Assembly: GCF_014268445.2 (NCBI RefSeq)
Contig: NZ_CP077089.1
Span: forward strand, 186,001-250,000
Direction of reading: 5' to 3'
DNA length: 64,000 bases
Source: Pseudomonas tensinigenes
GTDB taxonomy: Bacteria; Pseudomonadota; Gammaproteobacteria; Pseudomonadales; Pseudomonadaceae
Made by a program: the position numbers and the translations under genes. Shown one piece after another: positions 1 to 10,738 of this stretch. The notes beneath the pieces were generated by a model. It was not told the DNA's origin. It was given only the letters and a program-made list of their open reading frames with translations, and searched no databases. Positions within the stretch are counted from its first letter, which is position 1. Each line of letters opens with the position of its first letter.

Positions 1-276
1 CTGGCCGTCGAGACGAATCACGGCTATCAATGGACGGCCATCGGCTTTCAATAATTGCGCATCGATACGCGCGCGGCTCCAACCGGCATTGGGAAAGGCT
101 TGCAGTGCGAGGACGCGTAACGTCGAGAAATCCTGGCGACTGTCATGCAGCGCCGCCTCGTGGGCCGGCGTCCATTGGCGTTGCCAGATGTAGAGTTGTT
201 GGTCGAGGGGTGGCGCGTCTTGCTGCTTGCAACCCACAAGCAAGATGCCCAAGAACAGACCCACAATAAATCGCAT
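1..276 (-). CDS. DUF3142-type lipoprotein, partial (C-terminus outside window)
   Basis: The reading frame runs off the left edge without a stop; 92 codons are visible. ATG at 274-276 follows GGAAGG. The product starts MRFIVGLFLGILLVGCKQQ, a short lipoprotein signal peptide with an LVGC lipobox, so it is probably anchored to a membrane through Cys16. The mature start (QQLYIWQRQWTP) resembles Pseudomonas proteins annotated DUF3142, whose function I do not know. It lies downstream of the CPA-modification operon on the same strand, separated by a REPIN, so co-transcription is uncertain. The family call is from memory of its N-terminus only. Confidence 0.6.
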   Translation of the reverse strand, partial: MRFIVGLFLGILLVGCKQQDAPPLDQQLYIWQRQWTPAHEAALHDSRQDFSTLRVLALQAFPNAGWSRARIDAQLLKADGRPLIAVIRLDGQ

Positions 277-321
277 ACCTTCCAGCCCCCTGACACCACA
301 AGGCTGCAAGGGTACACAAAA

Positions 322-422
322 CCCCTGTAGGAGCTGTCGAGTAAAACGAGGCTGCGATCTTTTGACCTTGTTTTTCAGGATCAAGATCAAAAGATCGCAG
401 CGTGCCGCAGCTCCTACAGGGG
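322..422. repeat. REPIN: two REP units in inverted orientation (gtaggagctg family)
   Basis: The left unit reads CCCCTGTAGGAGCTG followed by CTGCGATCTTTTGA; the right unit is its inverse, TCAAAAGATCGCAG then CAGCTCCTACAGGGG. The two arms enclose about 25 bases. This matches Pseudomonas REP doublets, non-autonomous elements moved by RAYT transposases; no RAYT gene is in the window. The right arm slightly overlaps the last codons of the adjacent methyltransferase gene. Confidence 0.85.
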
Positions 423-1253
423 TGCGGCAGGTTTGCGGGCGATGATGACTTGGCTCTTCGCAACCACCGCGTCCAGCGCCTGTTTGATCTGTGCACCGCG
501 CGGCGAGTCCAGCACGGCTTGCCAGGTGTCGGCCCAGTGATTGAGCAGCGGATGATCCGGGTTGCTGAAATCGACCTTGGCTTCCCAGAACAGCAGCATC
601 CACATCGACCAGTAAAAACCGTACTGGCTGTGGCTGATTATCTCCAGCCCGGCCTCGCTGACCAGCGCCTTGAACTGCTCTTCGCTGATGATGCGAATGT
701 GATTGGGCTTCTGGAAATACTCGGCCGCAGCGATGTCTTTCTGCAGGTCTTCGGAGCTTGGGTGCGGCACGCTCAGCAAGTACAAGGCACCCGGTTTGCC
801 GACACGCACCAGTTCGGCGAGGAACTGCGCCGGATCATCGACGTGCTCGATGACTTCGGTGGAGACCACGCGCGTTGCGGTGCCGTCGGCGATCGGCAAC
901 GGATTGCAATCGGTGACGTGGCATTCGATGTCCCGTGCCGGCGTATCGCTCAGGCGCTGACGAGTCGCTTCGACCTTGGCGCCGTCGATGTCGGCGATGA
1001 TGATCTTCGCCCCGCGCATGCCGCAAAAATGCACGTTGCCGCCATCACCGCAGCCGACATCAAGCAGGGTGTCATCGGCAGACACCACAAAGCCTTTGAA
1101 CAGCTCGTTGGTTTCCTGGTTGAACCAGCCGCTGAGCTTGGCATCGTACAGGCCGAGCATGTACGGATCGACGTTGCTGGCGACCGGTTCCACTGCCTGC
1201 GTGGGCGCCGGTGCTGGCGTCGCCGCCGTGAGTTTCTTCAGTAGGCTCAGCAT
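414..1253 (-). CDS. SAM-dependent methyltransferase, last gene of CPA-modification operon
   Basis: A class I methyltransferase of 279 aa. Motif I LLDVGCGDG is at residues 63-71, an acidic ribose-binding strand (IIIADID) near 85-90, and STEVIEHVDD near 131-140. The N-terminal 25 residues are Ala/Pro rich. It is paralogous to the methyltransferase at 2398-3273: both have a GWF..(E)L.KGF block before motif I and end in KSQVIIARKPA. Its start overlaps the end of the acyltransferase gene by 7 bases, so the two are translationally coupled. In P. aeruginosa the corresponding place (PA5455-PA5459, a five-gene set reported to affect common polysaccharide antigen) also holds methyltransferases. O-methylation of terminal rhamnose is the likely role; the exact position methylated is not visible. 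Confidence 0.75.
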   Translation of the reverse strand: MLSLLKKLTAATPAPAPTQAVEPVASNVDPYMLGLYDAKLSGWFNQETNELFKGFVVSADDTLLDVGCGDGGNVHFCGMRGAKIIIADIDGAKVEATRQRLSDTPARDIECHVTDCNPLPIADGTATRVVSTEVIEHVDDPAQFLAELVRVGKPGALYLLSVPHPSSEDLQKDIAAAEYFQKPNHIRIISEEQFKALVSEAGLEIISHSQYGFYWSMWMLLFWEAKVDFSNPDHPLLNHWADTWQAVLDSPRGAQIKQALDAVVAKSQVIIARKPAAPL

Positions 1254-2401
1254 GAGGTGGCTCCGGAGGATGGGACGGTGGATCGGGACGTACCGAGGCG
1301 TCGCACGAGCGCGGCACCACGGTCGCGCATGGGCATTTCGACCAAGCGGTAATTGAGTTCGCTGAGCAACACGATCAGGCCGAAAGCGATCAGCAGCGTC
1401 AGCACCGGGTGGCCGGCAGGACTGGACAGACCGGCGCTCTGCAGGCGAAAGATCAGCTCACGCACCAATTGATAAGCGGGTATGTGAATCAGGTAGATGC
1501 CGTAGGACCGGCTGCCGACCCACCCCAGCAGCCGCTGCATCGCGCCAGCGGGCATCAGGTAATTGCAGTTATACGATGCGATCCACACCAGTATTGCGCT
1601 CAGTACAGCGATTGAACCGATGCGGTACCAGGCAAACGTGAAGCGATCGGTGGCCATGAAACTCAACAGCGCGCCGATCAGCATCAACGCCGAAATCCCG
1701 ACCCATGGCCGATCGAGAAAATTCGGCCGCCAACGCTGATAACTCGGCTGCGCACTCCACATCGCCAGCAACACACCGAGGGCCAGCGCATCCGTACGCA
1801 CCACCATCAGCAACGGCGTGCGCAGGGTGAAAATCTGCACCGCGACCAGCGCCAGCAATGCCCAGACCAGATGTTTGCGAAAGAGCAGAATCAGCAGCGG
1901 GAACAGCAGATAGAACTGCTCCTCCAGTGCCAGGCTCCAGTAGACGAAACTGCTGCCGTACTCGTAGCGAAAGAAGCTGTCGGCAAAACGGAAGTTGGCG
2001 TACTGCAACACCCCGGCCAGCGTCGCTTGCAGGTTGGCCGACAACGTACCGAACGCCCCCGAACGATTGAGAAACACGCACGCCAGCAACATCAGCGCCA
2101 GCCATAGCCAGGCCGACGGCAATAACCGGAAAACCCGGCGAAGCCAGAAATTGCGCGTCTGCTGCCAGTATTCCTGGCGGGTTGTACAGCCTTGCAGCGC
2201 CGGGATCAGGCTTCGGGCAATGACAAACCCGGAGATGGCGAAAAACAGATCGACGCCCCACCACGGCTGCGCCCAGGCATGGATCTTTTCCAGCGACGGC
2301 ACGACATCGGTGAACAGGCTCCCCTGCAAGTGATGGAACAGCACGCCCAGTACGGCAACTGCGCGCAGCACTTCAATGTCCATGATCCGTTTGCCGCTCA
2401 T
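1247..2401 (-). CDS. Acyltransferase 3 family membrane protein (OafA/YrhL type)
   Basis: This 384-aa polytopic protein has about ten hydrophobic segments and starts MSGKRIMDIEVLRAVAVLGV followed by FHH (His23-His24), the family's N-terminal Arg/His signature. FAISGFVIARSL and EEQFYLLFPLL are further hallmarks of acyltransferase 3 proteins. These enzymes move acetyl or other acyl groups onto surface sugars from the cytoplasmic side of the inner membrane. It lies between two paralogous methyltransferases, overlapping both (4 and 7 bases). O-acylation of CPA or another LPS sugar is therefore inferred from context; the substrate is unknown. Confidence 0.8.
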   Translation of the reverse strand: MSGKRIMDIEVLRAVAVLGVLFHHLQGSLFTDVVPSLEKIHAWAQPWWGVDLFFAISGFVIARSLIPALQGCTTRQEYWQQTRNFWLRRVFRLLPSAWLWLALMLLACVFLNRSGAFGTLSANLQATLAGVLQYANFRFADSFFRYEYGSSFVYWSLALEEQFYLLFPLLILLFRKHLVWALLALVAVQIFTLRTPLLMVVRTDALALGVLLAMWSAQPSYQRWRPNFLDRPWVGISALMLIGALLSFMATDRFTFAWYRIGSIAVLSAILVWIASYNCNYLMPAGAMQRLLGWVGSRSYGIYLIHIPAYQLVRELIFRLQSAGLSSPAGHPVLTLLIAFGLIVLLSELNYRLVEMPMRDRGAALVRRLGTSRSTVPSSGATSC

Positions 2402-3273
2402 GGTACCTCCCCCACAACCGCTGGCTTGCGGGCGATGATCACCTGGCTCTTGGGCATGAAGCGGTCAAGCGTCTGCTTGATCGCCAGCCCGCCCGGCTGA
2501 GCGAGCAGGTCCTGCCAGGTCTTGGCCCAGCTCTCCATCAATGGCATGAAGGGCTCCTGAATCCGGTCACGTACCGCACCGCCCGGGTCACGCCCGGCAG
2601 CCCGTTCGCCGGCCCAGAAAAAGATCATGCCCATCACCCAGAAGAATCCGCTGGCCTGACGATGTTCGATCACCAGACCGGCATCTTCTACCAGCGCAGC
2701 GAAGCGCTCCGGGGTGAAAATCTGCACATGATTGGGAGACTGATAGTAACTGTCCGGGGCGATGCCTTTTTGCAGGTGTTCGCCCGTCGGTGCCGGCACG
2801 CTGAACAGATACTGCGCACCCGGGCGCCCCATGCGCACCAGTTCGGCCATGAACGGTTGGGGCTGATCGATGTGCTCCAGCACTTCCATGCACACCACTT
2901 TACTGGCGCAGCCGTCAGCCAGTGGCAGCGGCAGGCTATTGCTGACCAGCCCCAGACTGGCTTTGCCGCTTTGCGCTTCGACTTGCCGTGCGAGCTCGCG
3001 CACCTTGGCGTGTTCGCTGTCGGTAAAAATCACCGAAGCGCCCTGACGCACAGCAAACAGTGTCGCCACGCCTTCGCCGCAACCGACATCCAGCAACGTA
3101 TCGTCAGCGGTGATCGCAAAACCCTTGAGCAACTCGCCGCTGTCATTCAAGAACCAACCGTCGAGCACGGCGTCATGTAAACCGACGTCGCGAGGCGACA
3201 CCTTGGCCAACGGTGCCGGCAGCGGTTGCGCGGCACGCGCCGGACGCCATCGTGCGAGCAGACGACGGATCAT
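2398..3273 (-). CDS. SAM-dependent methyltransferase, paralog of the gene at 414-1253
   Basis: A class I methyltransferase of 291 aa with motif I LLDVGCGEG (about 60-68), TDSEHAK after strand 2 and CMEVLEHIDQP as the motif IV/post region. It has the same architecture and C-terminal KSQVIIARKPA as the operon's other methyltransferase, so the two arose by duplication around the acyltransferase. Start and stop overlap the neighbouring genes by 4 bases each. The likely substrate is the CPA chain or its terminus. Two methyltransferases may act at two positions or on two sugars; sequence alone cannot say. Confidence 0.75.
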   Translation of the reverse strand: MIRRLLARWRPARAAQPLPAPLAKVSPRDVGLHDAVLDGWFLNDSGELLKGFAITADDTLLDVGCGEGVATLFAVRQGASVIFTDSEHAKVRELARQVEAQSGKASLGLVSNSLPLPLADGCASKVVCMEVLEHIDQPQPFMAELVRMGRPGAQYLFSVPAPTGEHLQKGIAPDSYYQSPNHVQIFTPERFAALVEDAGLVIEHRQASGFFWVMGMIFFWAGERAAGRDPGGAVRDRIQEPFMPLMESWAKTWQDLLAQPGGLAIKQTLDRFMPKSQVIIARKPAVVGEVP

Positions 3274-4574
3274 GCGAGCGTGACTTGCGCAGGCAACGTT
3301 CCGCGGGCTTGCAGTGGCTGCGCAAAAAAATCGCGCAATCTCTGCTCGGTGCTGGCCTGGCTGCAGAATCGCTGCAGACTGCGAATCGCCTCGGCGGACA
3401 TCGCGGCGTAACGCTGCTCATCGGTTTTTGCCACGTCATAGCTGGCGCGATACGCCAGACACAGCGAATCCCAGTCGGTGATGTAACGCATCGTGCGATA
3501 GGCCGCACGCGGGTCATGAGGCCAGGCGGTGAGCTCTTCGGTGAAGTCGACGATAAATGCATTATCGCTGCTCACATAATCGGCCATTGCGGTGTTCAAC
3601 GGCGCAATCGCCGGTTTGCCGCAAGACATGAACTCCATCAGCGGCAGGCACTGTCCTTCACCGTAAGAACTGTTGACCACGTAGCTGGTGGCCTGCACCA
3701 GGGCTTCGTAATCGGCATCCGCCAGATAGCCATGGATCAGCACGATCCGGCACTGGAACGACTGGTTCTTGTACAAGTGATGCAGCATGTCGCTCAGCGC
3801 ATCGGCGATGTCATGGTGGGTCAGCTTGAGCACCAGGGTCACATCGCTGATGTCGCGAAACGTGGTGCAGAACGCGCTGACCATATCCTGCCAATTCTTG
3901 CGGCCGTCGTAAGGATTGAACACCGAGGTGTAGACCACGCCCTCCAGTTGCAATTGGCAATCCTGCGGCGGTCCTGCGAAGGACATCGGCGTGCCTTCGC
4001 GCAATCGTGGTGGGCCATACGGCCGCAAGTCCGTGCGACGACTGTCGATCAGCAATCCACGCAGGTTCAGCGTCACAAGGTCAACTACCGGACGCTTGGC
4101 CAATTGCTCGCCGCGAGCGGCAAAGCGATCCCACACCGGAGCCGGGATCGCGCAGATCGGATAGTCCGCCCCCATCACGTCGCGCACCGCGTTCACCGTG
4201 AATGTCGAATGCGTAATCGCCCGGCCACACGCCTGCAACACCACACGCCAATCGTGACGGGATTCGCCCTGCCAGCTTTCAGTCGGGATGGTGCTGAATT
4301 CCCAGGCGAACACCGGGATGGTCGGGCATGCGTAATGGATGGGCGTGCGATGCGGCGGCGAGAACGACAGGAAGACGCAATCCTCGCCCCGGCTCAAGCA
4401 GTCGAAATACAAGCGATCAACCAGCTCGTCAGGGTGGCTGACTTCGATGACCTGACCGAGTCGCTCCAGCACCGGGCGGAATTCCTTGAGCACGAAGTAA
4501 TAGCTGTACTCGGGGCGTCCGAGGTTCTGCTGGATGTTGCTCTTGTTGGTTTCCGAATGAATGATGATCAGCAT
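3270..4574 (-). CDS. GT-B glycosyltransferase (CPA-associated)
   Basis: This 434-aa protein has a GT4-like C-terminal half: VFNPYDGRKNW at about 218-228 (acceptor or phosphate loop region) and an EX7E motif from Glu306 to Glu314 (GEGQCLPLMEF), which in retaining GT-B enzymes contacts the nucleotide sugar. It has no signal peptide and is presumably cytoplasmic. It is paralogous to the next gene upstream (4568-6184), sharing the opening LGR.EYSYYFVLK..RPVLE block. Its ATG region overlaps the upstream gene's stop by 7 bases. Probable role: adding rhamnose or a capping sugar to CPA. Donor and linkage are unknown. Confidence 0.7.
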   Translation of the reverse strand: MLIIIHSETNKSNIQQNLGRPEYSYYFVLKEFRPVLERLGQVIEVSHPDELVDRLYFDCLSRGEDCVFLSFSPPHRTPIHYACPTIPVFAWEFSTIPTESWQGESRHDWRVVLQACGRAITHSTFTVNAVRDVMGADYPICAIPAPVWDRFAARGEQLAKRPVVDLVTLNLRGLLIDSRRTDLRPYGPPRLREGTPMSFAGPPQDCQLQLEGVVYTSVFNPYDGRKNWQDMVSAFCTTFRDISDVTLVLKLTHHDIADALSDMLHHLYKNQSFQCRIVLIHGYLADADYEALVQATSYVVNSSYGEGQCLPLMEFMSCGKPAIAPLNTAMADYVSSDNAFIVDFTEELTAWPHDPRAAYRTMRYITDWDSLCLAYRASYDVAKTDEQRYAAMSAEAIRSLQRFCSQASTEQRLRDFFAQPLQARGTLPAQVTLA

Positions 4575-6184
4575 GAGGCCGCTCCGGTCTCGACCGCCAG
4601 CGAGGTGATCGCGCGATTGGCCTCCAGGCCGAAAAACGCCGCCACTCGCTGCTGCAGCGGCGCGAATCCACAGTACTCACGCATGCGTTCATTGGCGGCA
4701 ATGGCCATCGCCTGGTAAGCCTGCGGGTGGTTTTTGGCCATGGCGTAGCTGTCCTCATAGGCGGCTTTCAACGAGCCCCAGTCAGGGCGATGGCGCAGGG
4801 TGCGGTAGAGGATCCGCACATCTTCCGGCCAGATGGTCGGCTCGCGACTGGACTTGACGATGAAGCCGACACGTTCGTCGATGTAATCGCGCATTGCCGT
4901 GTGATCCGGCGCGATCACCGGCCGAGCGCACGACATGAACTCCATCAGCGGCAGGCACAAACCTTCGCAGCGTGACGCGTTGACGTAGAAACTGGCGGCG
5001 CCATACAGCCGGGCAAACTCCTCGTCCTCCAGGTAGCCATGCAGGACCACGACACGACAGGCAAAGGGCGATAGCTGCGAGAGCAACGTAATGAGATGAA
5101 CGTAGTAGCTCGACAGGTCGTTCTGGGTGATTTTCAGCACCAGTGTCGCGTCTTCGACATCACGCATGGCCCAACAGAACGCAGTGATCAGGTGGTGCCA
5201 GTTCTTGCGCCCGTCCTCGGGGTTGAACACGCTGACGTATACCACGCCACTGACGTCGATCCGGGGGTTTTCACGGGTGTCCGGTAACAACGCTTGCGGA
5301 TGCTCAATCAACTCCGGCACCTCACTCTCGGCTGCAGCCGATGGCACTGGCTCGGACAACTCGGGGCGGTTCTCGCGGCTGGCAGCCGGCAGCAAATCAC
5401 TGACGGCTTCGCGATACCACAGCCGCAGGTTGTGCTTGAGCAAAAACAGCGTTCGATGCTGCGAAGGCGTCGCGACGGCTTTGTAGCCTTCGTACAAATA
5501 ATGCTTGGTGATGAACGCACGCCGACGCAAGGTCAGTGGCGGTGGCGATTCTGGCGTCGGCTCCGGTACTTCCTCGACAGGGCTCGGCGTCAGCGCTTCC
5601 TGTTCATTGAGTATCGGTGCGATCAAGCCATCAGCCGACAGTCCCAGCGCGCGGCTGTCTATGATGCAGCCCTTGATCTGCAACGTGGTGCCGGGGTTTA
5701 CCGGGACACTCGGGTAGTCTCGACGTACCTGAGCGAAGCGTTCCCACAGCGGTGTGGGCAATACCAGTACGGGGAAATCTTCACCCAGGCTGCGACGTAT
5801 CGCCTGCGCCGTGTGGGTCGACAACGTAATCACCCGGCCATGGCGCGCCAGTGTCTGGCGCCAGTCCTGGCGCACATCGTTGTCAGCGCATTCGGAGGGG
5901 ATCGAGTCATATTCCCAGGCAATCACACACACCATCGGGCATTGCAGGCCGATCGGGGTTTTATGTGGCGGCGCAAACGAAAGGAACAGACATTCCTGAC
6001 CGTCCTGAAGCAACTGCAGATACAGCGGGTCAACTTCAGCGACCGACGCCACAACATGCACTCGGCCGAGGCTTTCCAGCACCGGGCGATACGCCTTGAG
6101 CACAAAGTAATAGCTGTATTCGGCACGCCCGAGGCTCTGGCTGATGGAGCGCTCGTTGACGTCCGAGTAAAGAATGAAATTCAT
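4568..6184 (-). CDS. GT-B glycosyltransferase with about 100-residue internal insertion
   Basis: First gene of the minus-strand operon, 538 aa. Residues 1-185 and 310-538 align by eye with the 434-aa neighbour, including the YSYYFVLK block, VFNPEDGRKNW near 320-330 and EX7E at Glu407-Glu415 (CEGLCLPLMEF). Between them is an insertion at about 190-300 that begins with a Pro/Glu-rich stretch (about 202-217) and continues with a basic segment (RRRAFITKHY). The insertion looks like a linker plus a small helical part and is absent from the paralog. A GGGA sequence precedes the ATG. The role is probably in CPA elongation, termination or side-group addition. Confidence 0.7.
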   Translation of the reverse strand: MNFILYSDVNERSISQSLGRAEYSYYFVLKAYRPVLESLGRVHVVASVAEVDPLYLQLLQDGQECLFLSFAPPHKTPIGLQCPMVCVIAWEYDSIPSECADNDVRQDWRQTLARHGRVITLSTHTAQAIRRSLGEDFPVLVLPTPLWERFAQVRRDYPSVPVNPGTTLQIKGCIIDSRALGLSADGLIAPILNEQEALTPSPVEEVPEPTPESPPPLTLRRRAFITKHYLYEGYKAVATPSQHRTLFLLKHNLRLWYREAVSDLLPAASRENRPELSEPVPSAAAESEVPELIEHPQALLPDTRENPRIDVSGVVYVSVFNPEDGRKNWHHLITAFCWAMRDVEDATLVLKITQNDLSSYYVHLITLLSQLSPFACRVVVLHGYLEDEEFARLYGAASFYVNASRCEGLCLPLMEFMSCARPVIAPDHTAMRDYIDERVGFIVKSSREPTIWPEDVRILYRTLRHRPDWGSLKAAYEDSYAMAKNHPQAYQAMAIAANERMREYCGFAPLQQRVAAFFGLEANRAITSLAVETGAASC

Positions 6185-6611
6185 GGCATCCCACGATGAA
6201 GCAGCCGTCCCGGCAACCTCATGCTATGACGACCGGGCGTTGGATCAAGTCGGCATCGCCGCTGCTTGTCCATCATCCTCAGGCACGTCTTCGTTCTTGT
6301 TTTAGTGGTTGGTTTCACCCTGTTGCGCTACACCCACGGCGGACCTGGGGGAATGGCGACGAGGGCCATTCTAAACACATCCTTCAAGGATCCGGGAACC
6401 GCCCGACGAGAATAAATCGGACTACGCTGACGAGAACTGACCGGTCACGGTTTGGCCTGTTGAAATTGCTGCGCAATTGGCACAGATTGGTAACAAACAA
6501 CTACAACAACTGACTTCGCCCGTCTTTCAACCGGTTTTTCCTTCGGTCTGACAGACCTCTCCTTAAAGCCTGTGAGAAAGTGGCGCAAGTTCAAGACCAA
6601 GGGGTCGCTGT
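6185..6611. promoter_or_regulatory. Divergent intergenic region between the two CPA operons
   Basis: 427 bases separate the minus-strand modification operon from the plus-strand rmd operon, so both promoters should be here. I found no strong sigma70 pair. TTGATC with 16-base spacing to TAGCAT can be read on the minus strand near 6220-6250, and TTGAAA near 6459 on the plus strand has no convincing -10. No palindrome, RfaH-type element or RNA structure is evident. A 105-codon plus-strand frame (6196-6513) has no recognisable product. Confidence 0.5.
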
Positions 6612-8494
<1,883 letters not shown>

Positions 8495-8497
8495 GCC

Positions 8498-9940
8498 ATG
8501 CTGATCCCCGTGATTCTGTCCGGCGGTGCCGGCACCCGTTTATGGCCGGTGTCCCGCGAGGGCCATCCCAAGCCGTTCATGACCCTGCCCGACGGCCAGT
8601 CGCTGCTGGGCAAGACCTATCAGCGTGCTGCCGCGTTGCTGGACGGCTGGGGCGATATCGTCACGGTGACCAACCGCGAGTACTACTTCCAGAGCAAGGA
8701 TCACTATTGCGCCGCCCATGTCTCGCGTCATCGCGGGCACTTCCTGCTCGAGCCGACCGGCCGCAACACTGCTCCGGCCATCGCTGCTGCCGCGTTGTCG
8801 TTGCAAGCATTGCATGGTGATGACGCGATCATGGTGGTGATGCCCGCCGACCATTTGATCGTCAACCAGGACGCGCTGAAAACCGCCGTCGAGCACGCGG
8901 TCAATCTGGCCAAAGACGGTTATCTGGTGACCTTCGGTGTGACGCCGACCGCCCCGGAAACCGGCTTCGGCTACATCGAGACCGGCGCCCCGCTGGATGC
9001 CAGAGGCGCTGCGAAAGTGCAGCGTTTCGTCGAGAAACCCGACCTGCAAACCGCCACGCATTATCTGGAAAGCGGCAACTTCCTGTGGAACTCAGGGATG
9101 TTCTGCTTCACCACCGCAAGTGTGCTGGCCGAGTTGCAACTGCATGCGCCGCAGTTGCTGGAACAGACCCGCGCCTGCATGGCGGCAAGCGCCCCGCTGG
9201 AAACTGTCGGCTGCCTGCAACAGGAACTGTCGCCAGCGCTGTTCGCCGAGATCACCGACATCTCCATCGACTACGCGTTGATGGAGCGCTCGGAAAAAGT
9301 CGTCGTGGTACCCGCAGGTTTCGACTGGAGCGATATCGGTTCCTGGGGCGCCGTCGCGGCTCTGGTACCGGCCGATGCCGATAACAATCGTGCCAGCGGC
9401 GAAGCGATTTTCATCGACAGCCACAATAACTTCGTCCAAAGCGAAGGTCGGCTGGTAGCTGCCGTCGGCGTCGACAACCTGATCATCATCGACACCGCCG
9501 ACGCCGTACTGGTCGCTCACGCTGATCGCGCGCAGGACGTACGACGGGTGGCCAAGCAACTCAAGGACAAATCCCACGAAGCCTACCGCCTGCACCGTAC
9601 CGTGAGTCGGCCATGGGGCACCTACACCGTGCTTGAGGAAGGCCCGCGCTTCAAGATCAAGCGCATCGTGGTCAAACCCGGCGGCAAGCTCTCTCTGCAA
9701 ATGCACCATCACCGCAACGAACACTGGGTGGTGGTCGAAGGCATGGCCAAGGTCACCAACAACGGTACCGGCACCCATCTGGTGGCGAAAAACGAATCGA
9801 CGTTCATCGCTGCCGGTCACCGCCATCGCCTGGAAAACCCCGGCGTGATCGATCTGGTGATCATCGAAGTACAAAGCGGCGAATACCTGGGAGAGGACGA
9901 CATCGTTCGCTTCGAAGACCAATATGGCAGGACGGTTTGA
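8498..9940 (+). CDS. wbpW: Bifunctional mannose-1-phosphate guanylyltransferase / mannose-6-phosphate isomerase
   Basis: 480 aa. The N-terminal nucleotidyltransferase domain has GGAGTRLWP at about 8-16 followed by HPKPF. The C-terminal type II phosphomannose isomerase cupin contains SRPWGTYTVLEEG and QMHHHRNEHW. Together they make GDP-mannose from fructose-6-phosphate, with a phosphomannomutase encoded elsewhere. It belongs to the AlgA/PslB/WbpW family; assignment to WbpW rests on its place between gmd and wzm. Its stop codon is directly followed by the wzm ATG. Confidence 0.92.
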   Translation: MLIPVILSGGAGTRLWPVSREGHPKPFMTLPDGQSLLGKTYQRAAALLDGWGDIVTVTNREYYFQSKDHYCAAHVSRHRGHFLLEPTGRNTAPAIAAAALSLQALHGDDAIMVVMPADHLIVNQDALKTAVEHAVNLAKDGYLVTFGVTPTAPETGFGYIETGAPLDARGAAKVQRFVEKPDLQTATHYLESGNFLWNSGMFCFTTASVLAELQLHAPQLLEQTRACMAASAPLETVGCLQQELSPALFAEITDISIDYALMERSEKVVVVPAGFDWSDIGSWGAVAALVPADADNNRASGEAIFIDSHNNFVQSEGRLVAAVGVDNLIIIDTADAVLVAHADRAQDVRRVAKQLKDKSHEAYRLHRTVSRPWGTYTVLEEGPRFKIKRIVVKPGGKLSLQMHHHRNEHWVVVEGMAKVTNNGTGTHLVAKNESTFIAAGHRHRLENPGVIDLVIIEVQSGEYLGEDDIVRFEDQYGRTV

Positions 9941-10738
9941 ATGCTGCTTTCCCTGTACCGCTCAATGCGCAGTTATCGCGGATTCATCCTCGGTAGCGTC
10001 AAGCGGGAGTTTCAATCACGTTATCGCAACTCGTTGTTCGGTGCGCTGTGGACGGTACTCAACCCGTTGTCGATGATCGTTGTGTACACGGTGATCTTTT
10101 CCCAGATCATGCGCGCCCGTCTGCCGGGTGTTGATGACGGCCTGGCCTATAGCGTCTACCTGTGTGCAGGCTTGCTGACCTGGGGACTGTTCGCCGAAAT
10201 CACCTCGCGCAGCCAGAGCATGTTTCTGGAAAACGCCAACCTGCTGAAGAAAATCAGCTTCCCGCGCATTTGCCTGCCGGTGATAACCCTGCTCAACGCC
10301 GGGATCAACTTTGCGATCATTCTGGCGCTGTTTTTCGGCTTTCTGCTGATCAGCGGGCGCCTGCCCGGCATGGCGTTGCTGGCGTTGATCCCGCTGCTGA
10401 TCCTGCAGATGATCTTTGCCGCCGGGCTGGGCATGTTGCTCGGCATTCTCAATGTGTTCTTTCGCGATGTCGGGCAGATGTTCGGCATCTGCTTGCAGTT
10501 CTGGTTCTGGCTGACGCCCATCGTTTACCCGCTGTCGATCCTGCCGTCAGGCATCCAGCACGTCATCAGCCTGAACCCGATGACGGCGCTGATGACCAGC
10601 TATCAGAACGTGTTCCTCTACAACCAATGGCCGCAGTGGTCGTCACTGACACCGCTGCTGATCATGGGCGTGCTGCTCTGCGCCATGGCGCTGCGTCTGT
10701 TCCGTCAGCGTGTCGGTGAAATGGTGGACGAACTCTGA
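9941..10738 (+). CDS. wzm: ABC-2 type polysaccharide export permease
   Basis: This 265-aa inner-membrane protein has about six hydrophobic segments and an N-terminal amphipathic part (SVKREFQSRYRNS) typical of Wzm/KpsM permeases. With Wzt it flips the finished, lipid-linked D-rhamnan across the inner membrane before ligation to lipid A-core. Its last base is shared with the first base of wzt (TGATG), so the two subunits are translationally coupled. Confidence 0.92.
   Translation: MLLSLYRSMRSYRGFILGSVKREFQSRYRNSLFGALWTVLNPLSMIVVYTVIFSQIMRARLPGVDDGLAYSVYLCAGLLTWGLFAEITSRSQSMFLENANLLKKISFPRICLPVITLLNAGINFAIILALFFGFLLISGRLPGMALLALIPLLILQMIFAAGLGMLLGILNVFFRDVGQMFGICLQFWFWLTPIVYPLSILPSGIQHVISLNPMTALMTSYQNVFLYNQWPQWSSLTPLLIMGVLLCAMALRLFRQRVGEMVDEL

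Noticed and set aside
6477..6494. Possible sigma54 site (TTGGCAC...) upstream of rmd
   Set aside because: TGGCAC is present, but the GC of the -12 element at the required spacing is not.
6196..6513. 105-codon open frame in the CPA intergenic region
   Set aside because: No ribosome binding site, irregular composition, no family resemblance, and it fills a region expected to hold two promoters.
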